NCBI RefSeq assembly: GCF_900143205.1
Contig: NZ_FRDH01000006.1
Span: forward strand, 1-64,000
DNA from: Butyrivibrio hungatei DSM 14810
GTDB taxonomy: Bacteria; Bacillota; Clostridia; Lachnospirales; Lachnospiraceae
Reading direction: 5' to 3'
DNA length: 64,000 bases
Numbering within the stretch: the first letter of the stretch is position 1; each line of letters starts with the position of its first letter. The notes beneath the pieces were generated by a model. That model did not search any database, was not told where the DNA came from, and was given only the letters and a program-made list of their open reading frames with translations. The position numbers were made by a program, and so were the translations under genes. This document shows positions 16,599-24,819 of this stretch, piece after piece.

Positions 16599-17336
16599 CT
16601 ATTCTGCATTTTCACATGCCTCGTTTTCTCTTATGGAAACAAATTCCTTGTACATAGAATCCATTTTTTCGATAAAATCGCCCCACGATGGATTGACCTT
16701 CTTATCCGTTCTAGTAGCATAGTACATATATTTATACAAATTGCGAAGTCCATCCGTATCAGACATCTTCATCACAAATAATATATAGATAATTTCATAC
16801 ATTTGGAGCACTCTCATATGTTCCAAACCAGTTTCCAATTCTTCTGCCTTAGTAATCAATCTAATAGGTAAATGATCATTTGCAGAAAAGTACAAGTACT
16901 GTTTTACAGCCATATAAGCCAATGAATGCACTTCTCCTCTATCATCCGAATTATCTAAGTCTGGTTGATAATTTGAAAATTGCGCTAGAACATCAATGTT
17001 TGCATAGAACAAACTCCTCTCTTCTTCATTTAGCTGATCATTATTGTATATCTTCAGCTTTGGAGGAGTATCATTCACATTCATATCTGCATATTCTTTG
17101 ACCTTATTATCAACAAGTTCCATATAAACAGATTCATGAATAGCCAAGTTTTTCCAATTATCAAATAAAGGTTCCAAAATAATTTCTTTATAATTTTTGA
17201 AATCGAAAGCATTCCTTGCTCCAATGCTAGTTCTATCTGGTGGAATAAAAATATTCGCATCCAAAAAGACTACACTTTCCCTATTACACAGAAAAACACA
17301 TACTGCCTCATTCTTATGTGATAATTCAATTTTCAT
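16599..17336 (-). CDS. PIN-like domain protein (probable nuclease of a protease-regulated operon)
   Basis: 245 residues. VVFLDANIFIPPDRT (22-36) has the first-strand Asp and the DAN pattern of PIN-like nucleases. Further acidic residues follow at VYMELVDNK (about 66-74) and in SNYQPDLDNSDDRGEVHSLAY (about 116-136). PIN domains cut RNA with an acidic cluster. It follows the ImmA/IrrE gene by three bases, the third gene of one transcript. A toxin or effector role is inference. The remaining residues are helical and not recognised. Confidence 0.55.
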   Translation of the reverse strand: MKIELSHKNEAVCVFLCNRESVVFLDANIFIPPDRTSIGARNAFDFKNYKEIILEPLFDNWKNLAIHESVYMELVDNKVKEYADMNVNDTPPKLKIYNNDQLNEEERSLFYANIDVLAQFSNYQPDLDNSDDRGEVHSLAYMAVKQYLYFSANDHLPIRLITKAEELETGLEHMRVLQMYEIIYILFVMKMSDTDGLRNLYKYMYYATRTDKKVNPSWGDFIEKMDSMYKEFVSIRENEACENAE

Positions 17337-17339
17337 TTA

Positions 17340-18185
17340 TCACTCTCCTTCAATATCACAGTCTGCATCAAAATCCCCTATTTGATAACCGTAATCTGAA
17401 GGCTCTAGCTTAAACACTCCTAATAGTTCAACAAACTCATCCTCTGAAATATATTCATCATCATAGTTTTTTAGTATCGTTCGTATTACTTCATTAGACA
17501 CGGTCAAATTCCCAGTTGGGTTATTTAATCGAATTGCAGCATTTTTATCAATGGCCTTTAATATAGTATAGTATTCACTATTTTCATCACGTACATCAAA
17601 GTCCTCGTATAGCTTATTAAATAGCTCCTCATCAATTAGCTTTTCTTCGCGCAATCTTAATACAATTGATTTATATGGTAGCCACCAAACAACCTGCAAA
17701 TTAGCAATAAATCTCAATATTCGAAGGACATTATCATCACTAATGCTTTCATTTGAAAATTCATTTATCACATATGTTCTTAGTACTGTCTCAGGTAATA
17801 GTAACTCAGCAGCAAACCTATCTGCTTTTTTCTCAGTTCTTGCATCCTCGTCATCCTTTTCTAAACTATACGCTTTTCCAGATTTAGTTTTAAAATGAAA
17901 TATCTCATGAGCCAAAGCAAAAATCTGCTCATCGTAATACAACGAAGAATTTAACCCAATAAAAATAAGAGGTTTGTCCACTGTTTCAAACCTCACTATT
18001 TCTGCATCTATTTTGCTATTATTTTCAAATGGATATTCGCACAGATATATACCTTGCCTATCTAAAAGCATCTTCATATCATTGGCAATAGGAACTTCAT
18101 CATTAACACCAAATGACTTTCTTGTGTCTTTTGCCAATTGCTTTATTTCTGATATTTCTTTTATTGTTAATTCAACATCATACAT
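17340..18185 (-). CDS. ImmA/IrrE family metallopeptidase
   Basis: 281 residues. HEIFH (93-97) is the zinc site in FALAHEIFHFKT, and EKKADRFAAELLLP (118-131) supplies the third ligand, both hallmarks of the COG2856/DUF955 peptidases. ImmA-type enzymes cleave a partner XRE repressor to switch genes on. Here the XRE gene directly upstream overlaps by 8 bp, fitting that pairing. The C-terminal 120 residues are acidic and unassigned. The target is presumably the neighbouring repressor. Confidence 0.85.
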   Translation of the reverse strand: MYDVELTIKEISEIKQLAKDTRKSFGVNDEVPIANDMKMLLDRQGIYLCEYPFENNSKIDAEIVRFETVDKPLIFIGLNSSLYYDEQIFALAHEIFHFKTKSGKAYSLEKDDEDARTEKKADRFAAELLLPETVLRTYVINEFSNESISDDNVLRILRFIANLQVVWWLPYKSIVLRLREEKLIDEELFNKLYEDFDVRDENSEYYTILKAIDKNAAIRLNNPTGNLTVSNEVIRTILKNYDDEYISEDEFVELLGVFKLEPSDYGYQIGDFDADCDIEGE

Positions 18186-18528
18186 CTTTTTCTATCATCT
18201 TTCTCAGTAACAATTGCTGCTTAGAAACCATCATCATCTTTAATAAATAGTCTATTCCTCTTTGGTCAGTATCTGTACTATTTTCGCCTCTAAATGCAGA
18301 ATAATACATAGGTTTTCTTTCCTCTAAAACATCAGTAACCTCAAAATCCAATTTTTCGCACAACTGCTCTAGCTGTCCCAACGAAGGAATATATGATTCT
18401 TTTTCAATTTTCCCAATCATAACCCTATTTATACCAGTTTGTTCACCTAATTGTTCTTGAGTCATGCCCTTTTGTTCACGTCGGTTCCTTACAATGTCAG
18501 CCAATAATTTCTGTGACATCTTTTTCAT
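18178..18528 (-). CDS. XRE-family repressor
   Basis: 116 residues. A typical five-helix HTH_3 domain lies near residues 4-60: LADIVRNRREQKGMTQEQLG, then TGINRVMIGKIEKE, SYIPSLGQLEQLCEKLDF. The C-terminal 45 residues may contact the protease. I chose the ATG at 18528 because GGAGG lies seven bases upstream; an ATG at 18564 has no site. As the first gene of the XRE/protease/PIN operon it is probably an autorepressor. An AT-rich 200-bp region upstream (18565-18734) should hold the operator, but I see no clear palindrome there. Confidence 0.85.
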   Translation of the reverse strand: MKKMSQKLLADIVRNRREQKGMTQEQLGEQTGINRVMIGKIEKESYIPSLGQLEQLCEKLDFEVTDVLEERKPMYYSAFRGENSTDTDQRGIDYLLKMMMVSKQQLLLRKMIEKDV

Positions 18529-18734
18529 CTTAGTTCCTCCATTTATAAAACATATCACTAACACTTCTAAGAATATGATGATGTCATTCCTTGTACATTA
18601 ATGATATCATAAATTACATTTTTGTGTATCAAGAATAGAATTTTAACAGTTTTTTAACAGTTATGCAACATTTAATTACACCATTCTTTGCTTCTGGCGA
18701 CATCCAAAAGCTCATTAATACACATAAATTCGCA

Positions 18735-18965
18735 TTATTTCTTTTGTTTTCTTTTAGCCTGCATCTCTCTTCTATACTCATCCGCTATATAATCAGGTCC
18801 ATTCATCCACATATCTGTTGATTCATCAAAAAGCATCTCACCAGTTTTCGACTTCATAAACTTGAAAAATGCTTTAGTTCTAGAAATCTTCTGCTGCCTT
18901 GCAATATTTATAGATGCCATAGCAGCAAGTAGCTGCATGGTATACTCATATTTACTAACTTTCAT
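18735..18965 (-). CDS. Small protein of unknown function paired with an HTH gene
   Basis: 76 residues from the ATG at 18965, which lies four bases after the stop of the HTH gene; a longer frame from 19028 overlaps that gene. It is helical and basic, and ends KRKQKK. Segments SRTKAFFKFMKSKTGEMLFD and MNGPDYIADEYRREM recall small proteins found beside XRE regulators in Lachnospiraceae, possibly toxin-antitoxin partners. I cannot name the family. Tight coupling to the HTH gene is the main evidence. Confidence 0.5.
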   Translation of the reverse strand: MKVSKYEYTMQLLAAMASINIARQQKISRTKAFFKFMKSKTGEMLFDESTDMWMNGPDYIADEYRREMQAKRKQKK

Positions 18966-18969
18966 TTTG

Positions 18970-19311
18970 CTATCTCTCATATACCAATGCATCATAGTAT
19001 CTAAACATTTCCAGCAATTGTTTGGCAATTATATTGTCTTCTTTCTTCAAATATCCATTGCAATACGAAAACTGCTTATTTGAACTTATCTCACCAAGAA
19101 TTGTCGCCTTATCACCTAGGAAAAAGGCAATATCCTTGCCCAACATCGATGCCAGTTCCTCTGCATCAGCCATCTTTATTTCTACTTCACCATTAAGGAT
19201 GCGGCTAACTTTACTCTTATCCCATCCAGTAATCAGTGAAATATATGAATTTTTAATCTTTTTTCCACCTAAATATATATTTAAGTTCTCTATAAACTTA
19301 TTCATTTTCAT
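18970..19311 (-). CDS. XRE-like helix-turn-helix protein
   Basis: 113 residues. Residues about 5-60 form an XRE-like HTH: NIYLGGKKIKNSYISLITG, then WDKSKVSRILNGEVEIKM and DAEELASMLGKDIAFFLG. The C-terminal 45 residues are helical. The ATG overlaps the end of the PsiE-like gene (GAATGAAAATG), so it lies in that transcript. Its partner is the 76-residue gene just downstream. A regulatory or antitoxin role is inferred from domain and layout. Confidence 0.7.
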   Translation of the reverse strand: MKMNKFIENLNIYLGGKKIKNSYISLITGWDKSKVSRILNGEVEIKMADAEELASMLGKDIAFFLGDKATILGEISSNKQFSYCNGYLKKEDNIIAKQLLEMFRYYDALVYER

Positions 19312-19706
19312 TCTTCCTCTTTAAAATCAAAGTCATGGAACAAAAATCTCCTACACGCCAGTAATATAGCAATGCACACTATACTAACAAGTGTTTCCAA
19401 GGTCTTTTCATGTCCAACCACAAGTGATCTGGCGATGGCAAAGATCAGGACTTCCACCACAGTGTTCATGGAGTGTTTGACCAGCATACGTATAAACTCT
19501 ATGACGATTACTGCGTTGAAAGCTGTTACCAGTATATCTTCCACATATATACCAAAGTCAAGGCTTGAGAAGGTAAATACGTGAAGTGCCAGCTGAATGC
19601 AGCTGTAGACGACACCTACCAGCAATATGGCAGCTACTACTTTTTCCAAAAAGCTCGGAAGCTTTAGGATTAGGGTGTGTATTTTTTCGCAAGTGGATTT
19701 CTTCAT
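19308..19706 (-). CDS. PsiE-family membrane protein
   Basis: 132 residues, four membrane segments. The pattern matches phosphate-starvation-inducible PsiE: ILLVGVVYSCIQLALHVF, then AVIVIEFIRMLVKH and VEVLIFAIARSLVVG. PsiE has no settled biochemical function. The start at ATG 19706 is supported by GAGGAGGTAC upstream. It is the first gene of a short transcript with the HTH gene. Confidence 0.75.
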   Translation of the reverse strand: MKKSTCEKIHTLILKLPSFLEKVVAAILLVGVVYSCIQLALHVFTFSSLDFGIYVEDILVTAFNAVIVIEFIRMLVKHSMNTVVEVLIFAIARSLVVGHEKTLETLVSIVCIAILLACRRFLFHDFDFKEEE

Positions 19707-19751
19707 GATATGTACCTCCTCTTTAAAAAATGTTCCATTATCTCTTTTGAC

Positions 19752-20309
19752 TTAATATGCCACAAAACTATACATATTCACAACCACTATTCCGCAGATA
19801 AGCCCTGTCAAAAGACCTGTGAAATGCCCTACAGAATCTATCTTTGGAGATAGTGTCATGGCTACCAGGATGACAATGGTTGGTATCATTGATCTTATCC
19901 CGGCAAATCCCCATATACTAAAGGCTATGACCATATAGATTCCAAATAGTCCGCAGAGAACACCTGAGGCTCCAATTGATAAAGTGAAGGGGCTTTTCTT
20001 TTTCTTTATCCTGGCGGATAACAGACCGCCTACCACCATGATGAGTGCGTAGAAGAGTATGTATAGCTCTTTTCCCAGGGCACGTTCCAGAGTTGTGCCA
20101 ATGTTGTAGAGGGAGTACATGTTGCAAAAAAGGTGCATGACTTCTCTCTGTGTGAAGGCGCTGGTGATTACGCGGTGGTACTGGTGATTTTGAATTGTCA
20201 TCATGTAGGATGAGCCAAGGCTACCTACATCTAGTTTCTTGGTATTTACGAGGCCGAATATGGCAATGTTGATCAGGATTATGATTATTGTAACTTGAGA
20301 ATTCATCAT
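19752..20309 (-). CDS. Rhomboid-family intramembrane serine protease
   Basis: 185 residues, six membrane segments, close to the minimal rhomboid core. The catalytic serine is in SIGASGVLCGLFG and the catalytic histidine in DSVGHFTGLLTG. HRVITSAFTQREVMHLFCNM matches the conserved loop and helix 2 (H and N that stabilise the oxyanion). Such proteases cut membrane substrates; targets are unknown. Its ATG overlaps the stop of the small gene upstream by four bases. Confidence 0.9.
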   Translation of the reverse strand: MMNSQVTIIIILINIAIFGLVNTKKLDVGSLGSSYMMTIQNHQYHRVITSAFTQREVMHLFCNMYSLYNIGTTLERALGKELYILFYALIMVVGGLLSARIKKKKSPFTLSIGASGVLCGLFGIYMVIAFSIWGFAGIRSMIPTIVILVAMTLSPKIDSVGHFTGLLTGLICGIVVVNMYSFVAY

Positions 20310-20494
20310 TTCTTTTTCTGCACCTGCTCTATGATAGTAAATACTATTACAGCTATTCCAGCGATTATCATTGCAATTCCACGCAATGTAGATCTAATAG
20401 GATTTCTTGAAGTTTGGGCTGTGCATATTGCAAAGATTCCTACTAAGATCACTAATACTCCAAATGCGATGTATAGTAAGTTGTTCTTTTTCAT
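20306..20494 (-). CDS. Small two-helix membrane protein coupled to the rhomboid gene
   Basis: 62 residues with two membrane helices (about 6-26 and 37-56) joined by a short basic loop and ending in QKKK. It starts with GGAGGTAC upstream. The four-base overlap with the rhomboid gene argues that the two are made together. Function not recognised; a partner or substrate of the rhomboid is possible but not shown. Confidence 0.65.
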   Translation of the reverse strand: MKKNNLLYIAFGVLVILVGIFAICTAQTSRNPIRSTLRGIAMIIAGIAVIVFTIIEQVQKKK

Positions 20495-20549
20495 TATTGT
20501 ACCTCCAATATAAATTTATCGTCTTCGCACGACAAAATAATGGATTTTT

Positions 20550-20565
20550 ATCGTTCGTGAACGAT
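20550..20565. promoter_or_regulatory. Palindromic operator-like site
   Basis: ATCGTTC-GT-GAACGAT, 7-base arms around 2 bases. A related but poorer copy (TCGTCTTCGCACGA, 20519-20532) lies nearer the small membrane gene. Both sit between that minus-strand gene and a plus-strand promoter (20570-20598), where a repressor could control both. This is not the Gram-positive LexA box, which has GAAC-N4-GTTC. Confidence 0.4.
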
Positions 20566-20569
20566 ACTC

Positions 20570-20598
20570 TTGACATTTATTCTTTTTGCTAATATTAT
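20570..20598 (+). promoter_or_regulatory. Strong sigma-A promoter on the plus strand
   Basis: TTGACA (20570-20575), 17-base spacer, TATTAT (20593-20598). No plus-strand gene follows until 21550, and a terminator comes after 100 bases. Confidence 0.6.
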
Positions 20599-20604
20599 AT
20601 CGAT

Positions 20605-20730
20605 GTTTCATATGAAGTAAATGAACTTTCACGATTCATCTACTTCTCTCAAAAATATTTACGTTATATTTATCTAGTTATTTATGACACGAAGAAGAAA
20701 GGAGATGGACGGGAAACCATCTCCTTTTTT
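20605..20730 (+). ncRNA. Candidate small RNA
   Basis: A good promoter at 20570-20598 and a terminator at 20698-20730 bracket about 125 nt without a credible open reading frame (the longest with an ATG is 18 codons, no ribosome binding site). The inference rests only on this bracket. Confidence 0.35.
20698..20730. terminator. Bidirectional terminator
   Basis: AAAGGAGATGG pairs with CCATCTCCTTT around ACGGGAAA, with a T run on both strands. It serves the flavoredoxin gene on the minus strand and the candidate small RNA on the plus strand. Confidence 0.8.
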
Positions 20731-20739
20731 GCTTTATGC

Positions 20740-21384
20740 TTATCTGATTATCTTCTCAAAATCATCTTTCCCATGCTTGCATATAGGACAGATAAAGTCA
20801 TCTGGAAGATCTTCGCCAACGTATTCATAACCGCAGATGGTACATCTCCAAATGGTCTCGCCTTTAACTGTTGTGCCGACAGGCTGTGGCTTTGGCTTAA
20901 TGTTGTTCTGGTAGAAGTCGTATGTGCAGGATGGATCTTCATTTAGAACCACCATGGCTGTTGGTTCACAAATGAAAAGAGTATGTGAACCGAGGTCTAC
21001 TTCCTTATCTACCTTCAGCGAGAAATAGGCATTTGTTCCAGTTGTGATATATGGAATGCCGTTATCTGCAAGCTTATATGCGATATCTTTTATAAGTTCT
21101 GGTGCGAACTTATCCACATCGCGTCCAGACTGGAATCCAAAGTGTTTAAAGAGATCAAAGCTTGCCTTCTGGCTAATGACAGAAACGTTGCACAGCCCAG
21201 TCTCTTTTACCATGTCATGGGTGTAGTTTGCCTTGTTGATGGCGATGGAAATCCTGTTAGGATCTGAAGCCACCTGAATAGCTGTGTTGGTGATGCAGCC
21301 GTTCATCTTGTCACCGCGAACTGCAGTGCAGACAAATAGTCCGTAGGATAACTTGTACATTGCCTTTGTGTTCATCTCGCTCAT
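20740..21384 (-). CDS. Flavin reductase domain fused to rubredoxin (high-molecular-weight rubredoxin type)
   Basis: 214 residues. Residues 1-160 are a flavoredoxin-like FMN-binding domain (MYKLSYGLFVCTAVRGDKMNG and CNVSVISQKASFDLFKHFG). Residues 168-214 are a rubredoxin with both iron-binding pairs: WRCTICGYEYVG and CPICKHGKDDF. Similar fusions in clostridia pass electrons from NAD(P)H-linked enzymes to oxygen- or NO-scavenging flavodiiron proteins. It stands alone with its own terminator. Cytosolic. Confidence 0.88.
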   Translation of the reverse strand: MSEMNTKAMYKLSYGLFVCTAVRGDKMNGCITNTAIQVASDPNRISIAINKANYTHDMVKETGLCNVSVISQKASFDLFKHFGFQSGRDVDKFAPELIKDIAYKLADNGIPYITTGTNAYFSLKVDKEVDLGSHTLFICEPTAMVVLNEDPSCTYDFYQNNIKPKPQPVGTTVKGETIWRCTICGYEYVGEDLPDDFICPICKHGKDDFEKIIR

Positions 21385-21549
21385 AGGTAACCTCCCTCTA
21401 TCATGGTTTATTGTTATAAGTATTTCTTTGCTTCTACTATGTATTTTCGCACTTTGGACACTTTCTTTGCAACATCTTCTTGTGATCAGCTGATATAATT
21501 ACAGAACATTCTTTTATCTACATAATACAAAAATCCAGGGAGAACTATC

Positions 21550-22149
21550 ATGAGAAGATTCAAATATACAGTATTACTAACACTTAGCCTTGCACTTTTA
21601 TCTGCATGTGGGACCACCAATCCTTACCCAAATTTTTTGAATGGCGATTTGAGTCAAGTGAATGAAGATTCAGTTGAAAGCTTTTTTCTTAAGGATATGG
21701 CTAGTGGTGATACTCGTTCAGAATATGAGTATTTACTCATGGATTTAGACGGCGACGGGAGCCAAGAATTACTGATTCAGTATGTTGATGACCCTGGTTC
21801 TTTTAATGCTGTTTTCCATTATGAGAATGATAAGATTGTCTGCTGGTGCAGCGATTCTATGGAAATGATCTGTTACAGTTATCCTCTAAAGAATGGCATG
21901 ATGGTGGAAGAATACGACTACGACGGGTCTATTTCATACAACTTATACCGCTATCTTCCTTCAGGCGAGACAGAGCAGATAGGTAGCTTCTTTATTCGAG
22001 AAGAGCCTTCAAGCTTAGAAGAATCTCTGGATGCTCCTATTTATAAGATTGATAATGAAAATGTCTCTAAGGAAGAATTTGAAAAAGAACTAAAAGATCA
22101 AGTGCTTGATGAGATGGTGAGTAGAAACGGCTGGACGAAGATGAAGTGA
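21550..22149 (+). CDS. Lipoprotein of unknown function
   Basis: 199 residues. A signal peptide with lipobox LLSAC ends at Cys20 or nearby, so the protein should be lipid-anchored outside the membrane. A DLDGDGSQELLIQY stretch resembles calcium-binding or VCBS/FG-GAP-type loops. The remainder is acidic and not recognised. The ribosome binding site is AGGGAGAA. It is an isolated plus-strand gene facing the polysaccharide cluster. Confidence 0.7.
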   Translation: MRRFKYTVLLTLSLALLSACGTTNPYPNFLNGDLSQVNEDSVESFFLKDMASGDTRSEYEYLLMDLDGDGSQELLIQYVDDPGSFNAVFHYENDKIVCWCSDSMEMICYSYPLKNGMMVEEYDYDGSISYNLYRYLPSGETEQIGSFFIREEPSSLEESLDAPIYKIDNENVSKEEFEKELKDQVLDEMVSRNGWTKMK

Positions 22150-22176
22150 GCTAGGGGGACGGGGTTGGTGAGCTAG
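22150..22176. repeat. Partial copy of the GGGGACGGGGTTGGTG repeat
   Basis: The stretch between two convergent stops holds GGGGACGGGGTTGGTGAGC, the same core as one arm of the perfect palindrome at 60156-60211. Here it is bracketed by GAGCTAG and CTAGCTC, which can pair. It may act as a terminator for both convergent genes. Confidence 0.5.
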
Positions 22177-22177
22177 C

Positions 22178-23770
22178 TCATTTTCCAATTCCATAAAGGG
22201 TAGGTCTGACGCTTAATTTATCCAGATACTCTTCGCCTATCTCATCTATTACTTCCTTTTTGAAGTAGATGTCGATACTTCCACATTTCTTTTGCACATA
22301 ATCAGAGAAGTCTATGTTAGGCTCTATCACGAAGTGCCTGTCGTCGCGGTTGTAGGCGTAGATCACATCCATCTCATCTATGTCATAGAGGTTGACGCTG
22401 TCTGCCTTGAGCATAGGTCTTACATCTGTAGCCTTGTTCATGACTGTGTTGAGGTAGTAGATATCAGGAAGGCCTTCTGATTTCATATACATGTCTACAG
22501 TCCAGTCTGCTTCCGGATTGGCATTTCCGAGGCAGCACATGACCTTATAGCCTTTCTGAGACATATCCTTTGTAGTAGTCAGCACCTTAGTGACGCTTTC
22601 ACCGCGAAATCTGAAGTAATCCCCTTCTACCACCATACCTCTTACATTGAGGATCAGCATCAGAGCCAGGACCACTGCATATATTCTTTTCCTGTGTCCA
22701 TCCAGAAAGCCATTCCTGTAAACGAACAGGATAAAAAGCATTGCGATACCGATCACTACAGGAATGATGTACCTTTCTGCGATACCTTCCTTGCTATATA
22801 GCACGAACTGTGGAGCAATGAAGACAATAGCGATTACCACATCCGCCCACTTGTTTTTGATCTTGTCGTAATAGGTCAGGATCACGCCAAGAAGCGCTAT
22901 TCCAAAGTAGTAGTACCATTTAAGGCCATCTTTTAACGAATAGATGAATGTAGTTATATACTGATAGATCGAGGTGCTCTGATCAAAGCTTACAGGATCA
23001 TAGCTGTTAAGGCCAAGCCTTAGAACAATCTCCAAGAGAACTACTGCGCAGCAGATCATAACTGCGATGGTGTACCACCAAAGGCCTGTGCACTCTTTCT
23101 TGAGGTTTTTGATCATGCCTTTAAGCTTGATGTCTTGCTGGTTTATCTTTTCATAAATTGGGAAAAGAGCTAAAAATGGCATTACCAGAATAAAAGACTC
23201 ATGGAAAAAGCCCATAAGAACTGAGAAAACAATGCTCCACACTGCGAAATGTCTTTTGTCTGGAGTTTCGAGCCACTTAAGGAGCAGTAAAAAAGATATC
23301 CCAAAGCAGATACCTGCCTGAACCTGCTCAGGACCAAGCTTCCACCACAGGGCACTCTGATATCCCACAAGACAAGTGAATGCAAAGAAAAGCGAAACAA
23401 AGAATTTGCCTGTGATCTTCTTGCCGCAGGCATAGAGAAGCACCATGAACACTACTATCTCTACTGCTTTGATGATTGAAATCGCAACAGAATCAGCACC
23501 AACAAGGTAACACATGGTGATCCTGAGCGGATAATACAGGAAATTGTTCCTGGTGGTCGTATCCCAAGACATAGCCCACTTGATGACGTCCCATAGTGAC
23601 TTGCCCTGATACTTGAACATATATTGAAATTCCAGAAATTCGTGATCATCAACGAGATGCCAGCCTGATGTCAGTGTTCCAAGGCCACACACTACGCCGA
23701 ATACCACCAGTATAGAAAGAGCTGTGACTGCAACTAGCTCTTTGATAGAAATTTTCTTCCCCTCAAACAT
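22178..23770 (-). CDS. Large multi-pass membrane protein, GT-C glycosyltransferase-like
   Basis: 530 residues, about eleven membrane helices followed by a soluble C-terminal domain of about 150 residues. The first outer loop carries acidic residues (WHLVDDHEFLEF), as in GT-C enzymes that use polyprenyl-phosphate sugars. Its position at the end of the minus-strand polysaccharide cluster supports a role in glycan decoration. The exact family is unknown and it could also be a non-catalytic membrane protein. It starts at an ATG about 40 bp after the GT2 gene. Confidence 0.6.
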   Translation of the reverse strand: MFEGKKISIKELVAVTALSILVVFGVVCGLGTLTSGWHLVDDHEFLEFQYMFKYQGKSLWDVIKWAMSWDTTTRNNFLYYPLRITMCYLVGADSVAISIIKAVEIVVFMVLLYACGKKITGKFFVSLFFAFTCLVGYQSALWWKLGPEQVQAGICFGISFLLLLKWLETPDKRHFAVWSIVFSVLMGFFHESFILVMPFLALFPIYEKINQQDIKLKGMIKNLKKECTGLWWYTIAVMICCAVVLLEIVLRLGLNSYDPVSFDQSTSIYQYITTFIYSLKDGLKWYYYFGIALLGVILTYYDKIKNKWADVVIAIVFIAPQFVLYSKEGIAERYIIPVVIGIAMLFILFVYRNGFLDGHRKRIYAVVLALMLILNVRGMVVEGDYFRFRGESVTKVLTTTKDMSQKGYKVMCCLGNANPEADWTVDMYMKSEGLPDIYYLNTVMNKATDVRPMLKADSVNLYDIDEMDVIYAYNRDDRHFVIEPNIDFSDYVQKKCGSIDIYFKKEVIDEIGEEYLDKLSVRPTLYGIGK

Positions 23771-23809
23771 ATTCTTTGACCCCTCATAAATCTTTTAGTC
23801 ATCTAATAC

Positions 23810-24775
23810 CTAGGCAGTTGGCTTAACTCGCTTAAATCTGTTAAACACAAATGCAAACATCTTAGGAAGCGCCTTCCAAAAGATTCCCTTATATCTCTTT
23901 GGAATTGTTGCCATTATCTTTTTATATCCCTTGAAATCTCTGCTAACAAGCATACTAAGAAAACCTGTAGCATAGTACTCTGCGTACCATCCGGAGAAAT
24001 CTATCTCATCGCCCCATCTCTCGCTCATGCCATTCAAAAGTCCTATGTGATGACCGAACTTCTCAAGGCGAGAGTAGCGGGAGTTGTAGTTCTTTTTGTC
24101 CTCAGTTGAACTTACTACGCGGTGCGCATCAGTTACGATGTCTAAAATGTAGACTGGGCCTTTCTTTAAGATCAAAACCTCGTCTACTGCATCGTCTACG
24201 AATTTACTGATCTGCTGAGCCTGAGCGAAATATTCTCTGCCTTCTTCGGTAAGGAAATAATTGCGCATAAAAAAGCCATGTGTTCCGAGAGGTTCGCACT
24301 TCTCATAGTCTTTTAACGAATACTCTCTGTTAAACTGTGACTTATCCCTTGGTATAACATCATAAGCAGTTGTGGAATCATCCATTCTGAGCTCGATTCC
24401 GTTGAATGCTGCAACGTACTGCGGATGCTCATCCAGAAACTTAACCTCAGTTTCGATCTTCTGGTCATTGATCCAGTAATCATCTCCGGAAAGAGCTGTG
24501 ATATAACGTCCTCTGCACATGGAGCGGGCTTTGTAGATGTTCTTTGGGATTCCGATATTTTCATCGTTTAGATTAACTCTGATGATGTCAGGATATTTCT
24601 CAGCATACTCCCTTAAAATATCTCTTGTGCCATCCTGTGAGAAATCATCTGAGATCACAAGTTCATAGGTGTACTGAGTCTTCTGAGCTAGAACGCTCTC
24701 TATGGCCTGACGAATATATTTTTCATGAAAATATGTGAGCATATAAATGCTCACATCTATCTGTTTTTCTGACAT
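23810..24775 (-). CDS. Glycosyltransferase family 2 protein
   Basis: 321 residues. The GT-A core is visible as VSIYMLTYFHEKYIRQAI (8-25), YELVISDDFSQDGTRDIL (38-55) and TALSGDDYW (93-101, the metal-binding DD). The C-terminal 150 residues include a helical segment seen in capsule GT2 enzymes. It probably adds a sugar to the lipid-linked repeat at the cytosolic face of the membrane. Sugar specificity cannot be read from the sequence. Confidence 0.85.
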   Translation of the reverse strand: MSEKQIDVSIYMLTYFHEKYIRQAIESVLAQKTQYTYELVISDDFSQDGTRDILREYAEKYPDIIRVNLNDENIGIPKNIYKARSMCRGRYITALSGDDYWINDQKIETEVKFLDEHPQYVAAFNGIELRMDDSTTAYDVIPRDKSQFNREYSLKDYEKCEPLGTHGFFMRNYFLTEEGREYFAQAQQISKFVDDAVDEVLILKKGPVYILDIVTDAHRVVSSTEDKKNYNSRYSRLEKFGHHIGLLNGMSERWGDEIDFSGWYAEYYATGFLSMLVSRDFKGYKKIMATIPKRYKGIFWKALPKMFAFVFNRFKRVKPTA

Positions 24776-24819
24776 ATTCTTACCCTGTCTATATCTTTTC
24801 TAATACAAATGTGGTTGTG

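Noticed and set aside
20550..20565. LexA/SOS box
   Set aside because: The Gram-positive SOS box is GAAC-N4-GTTC; here the halves are in the opposite order (GTTC-N2-GAAC).
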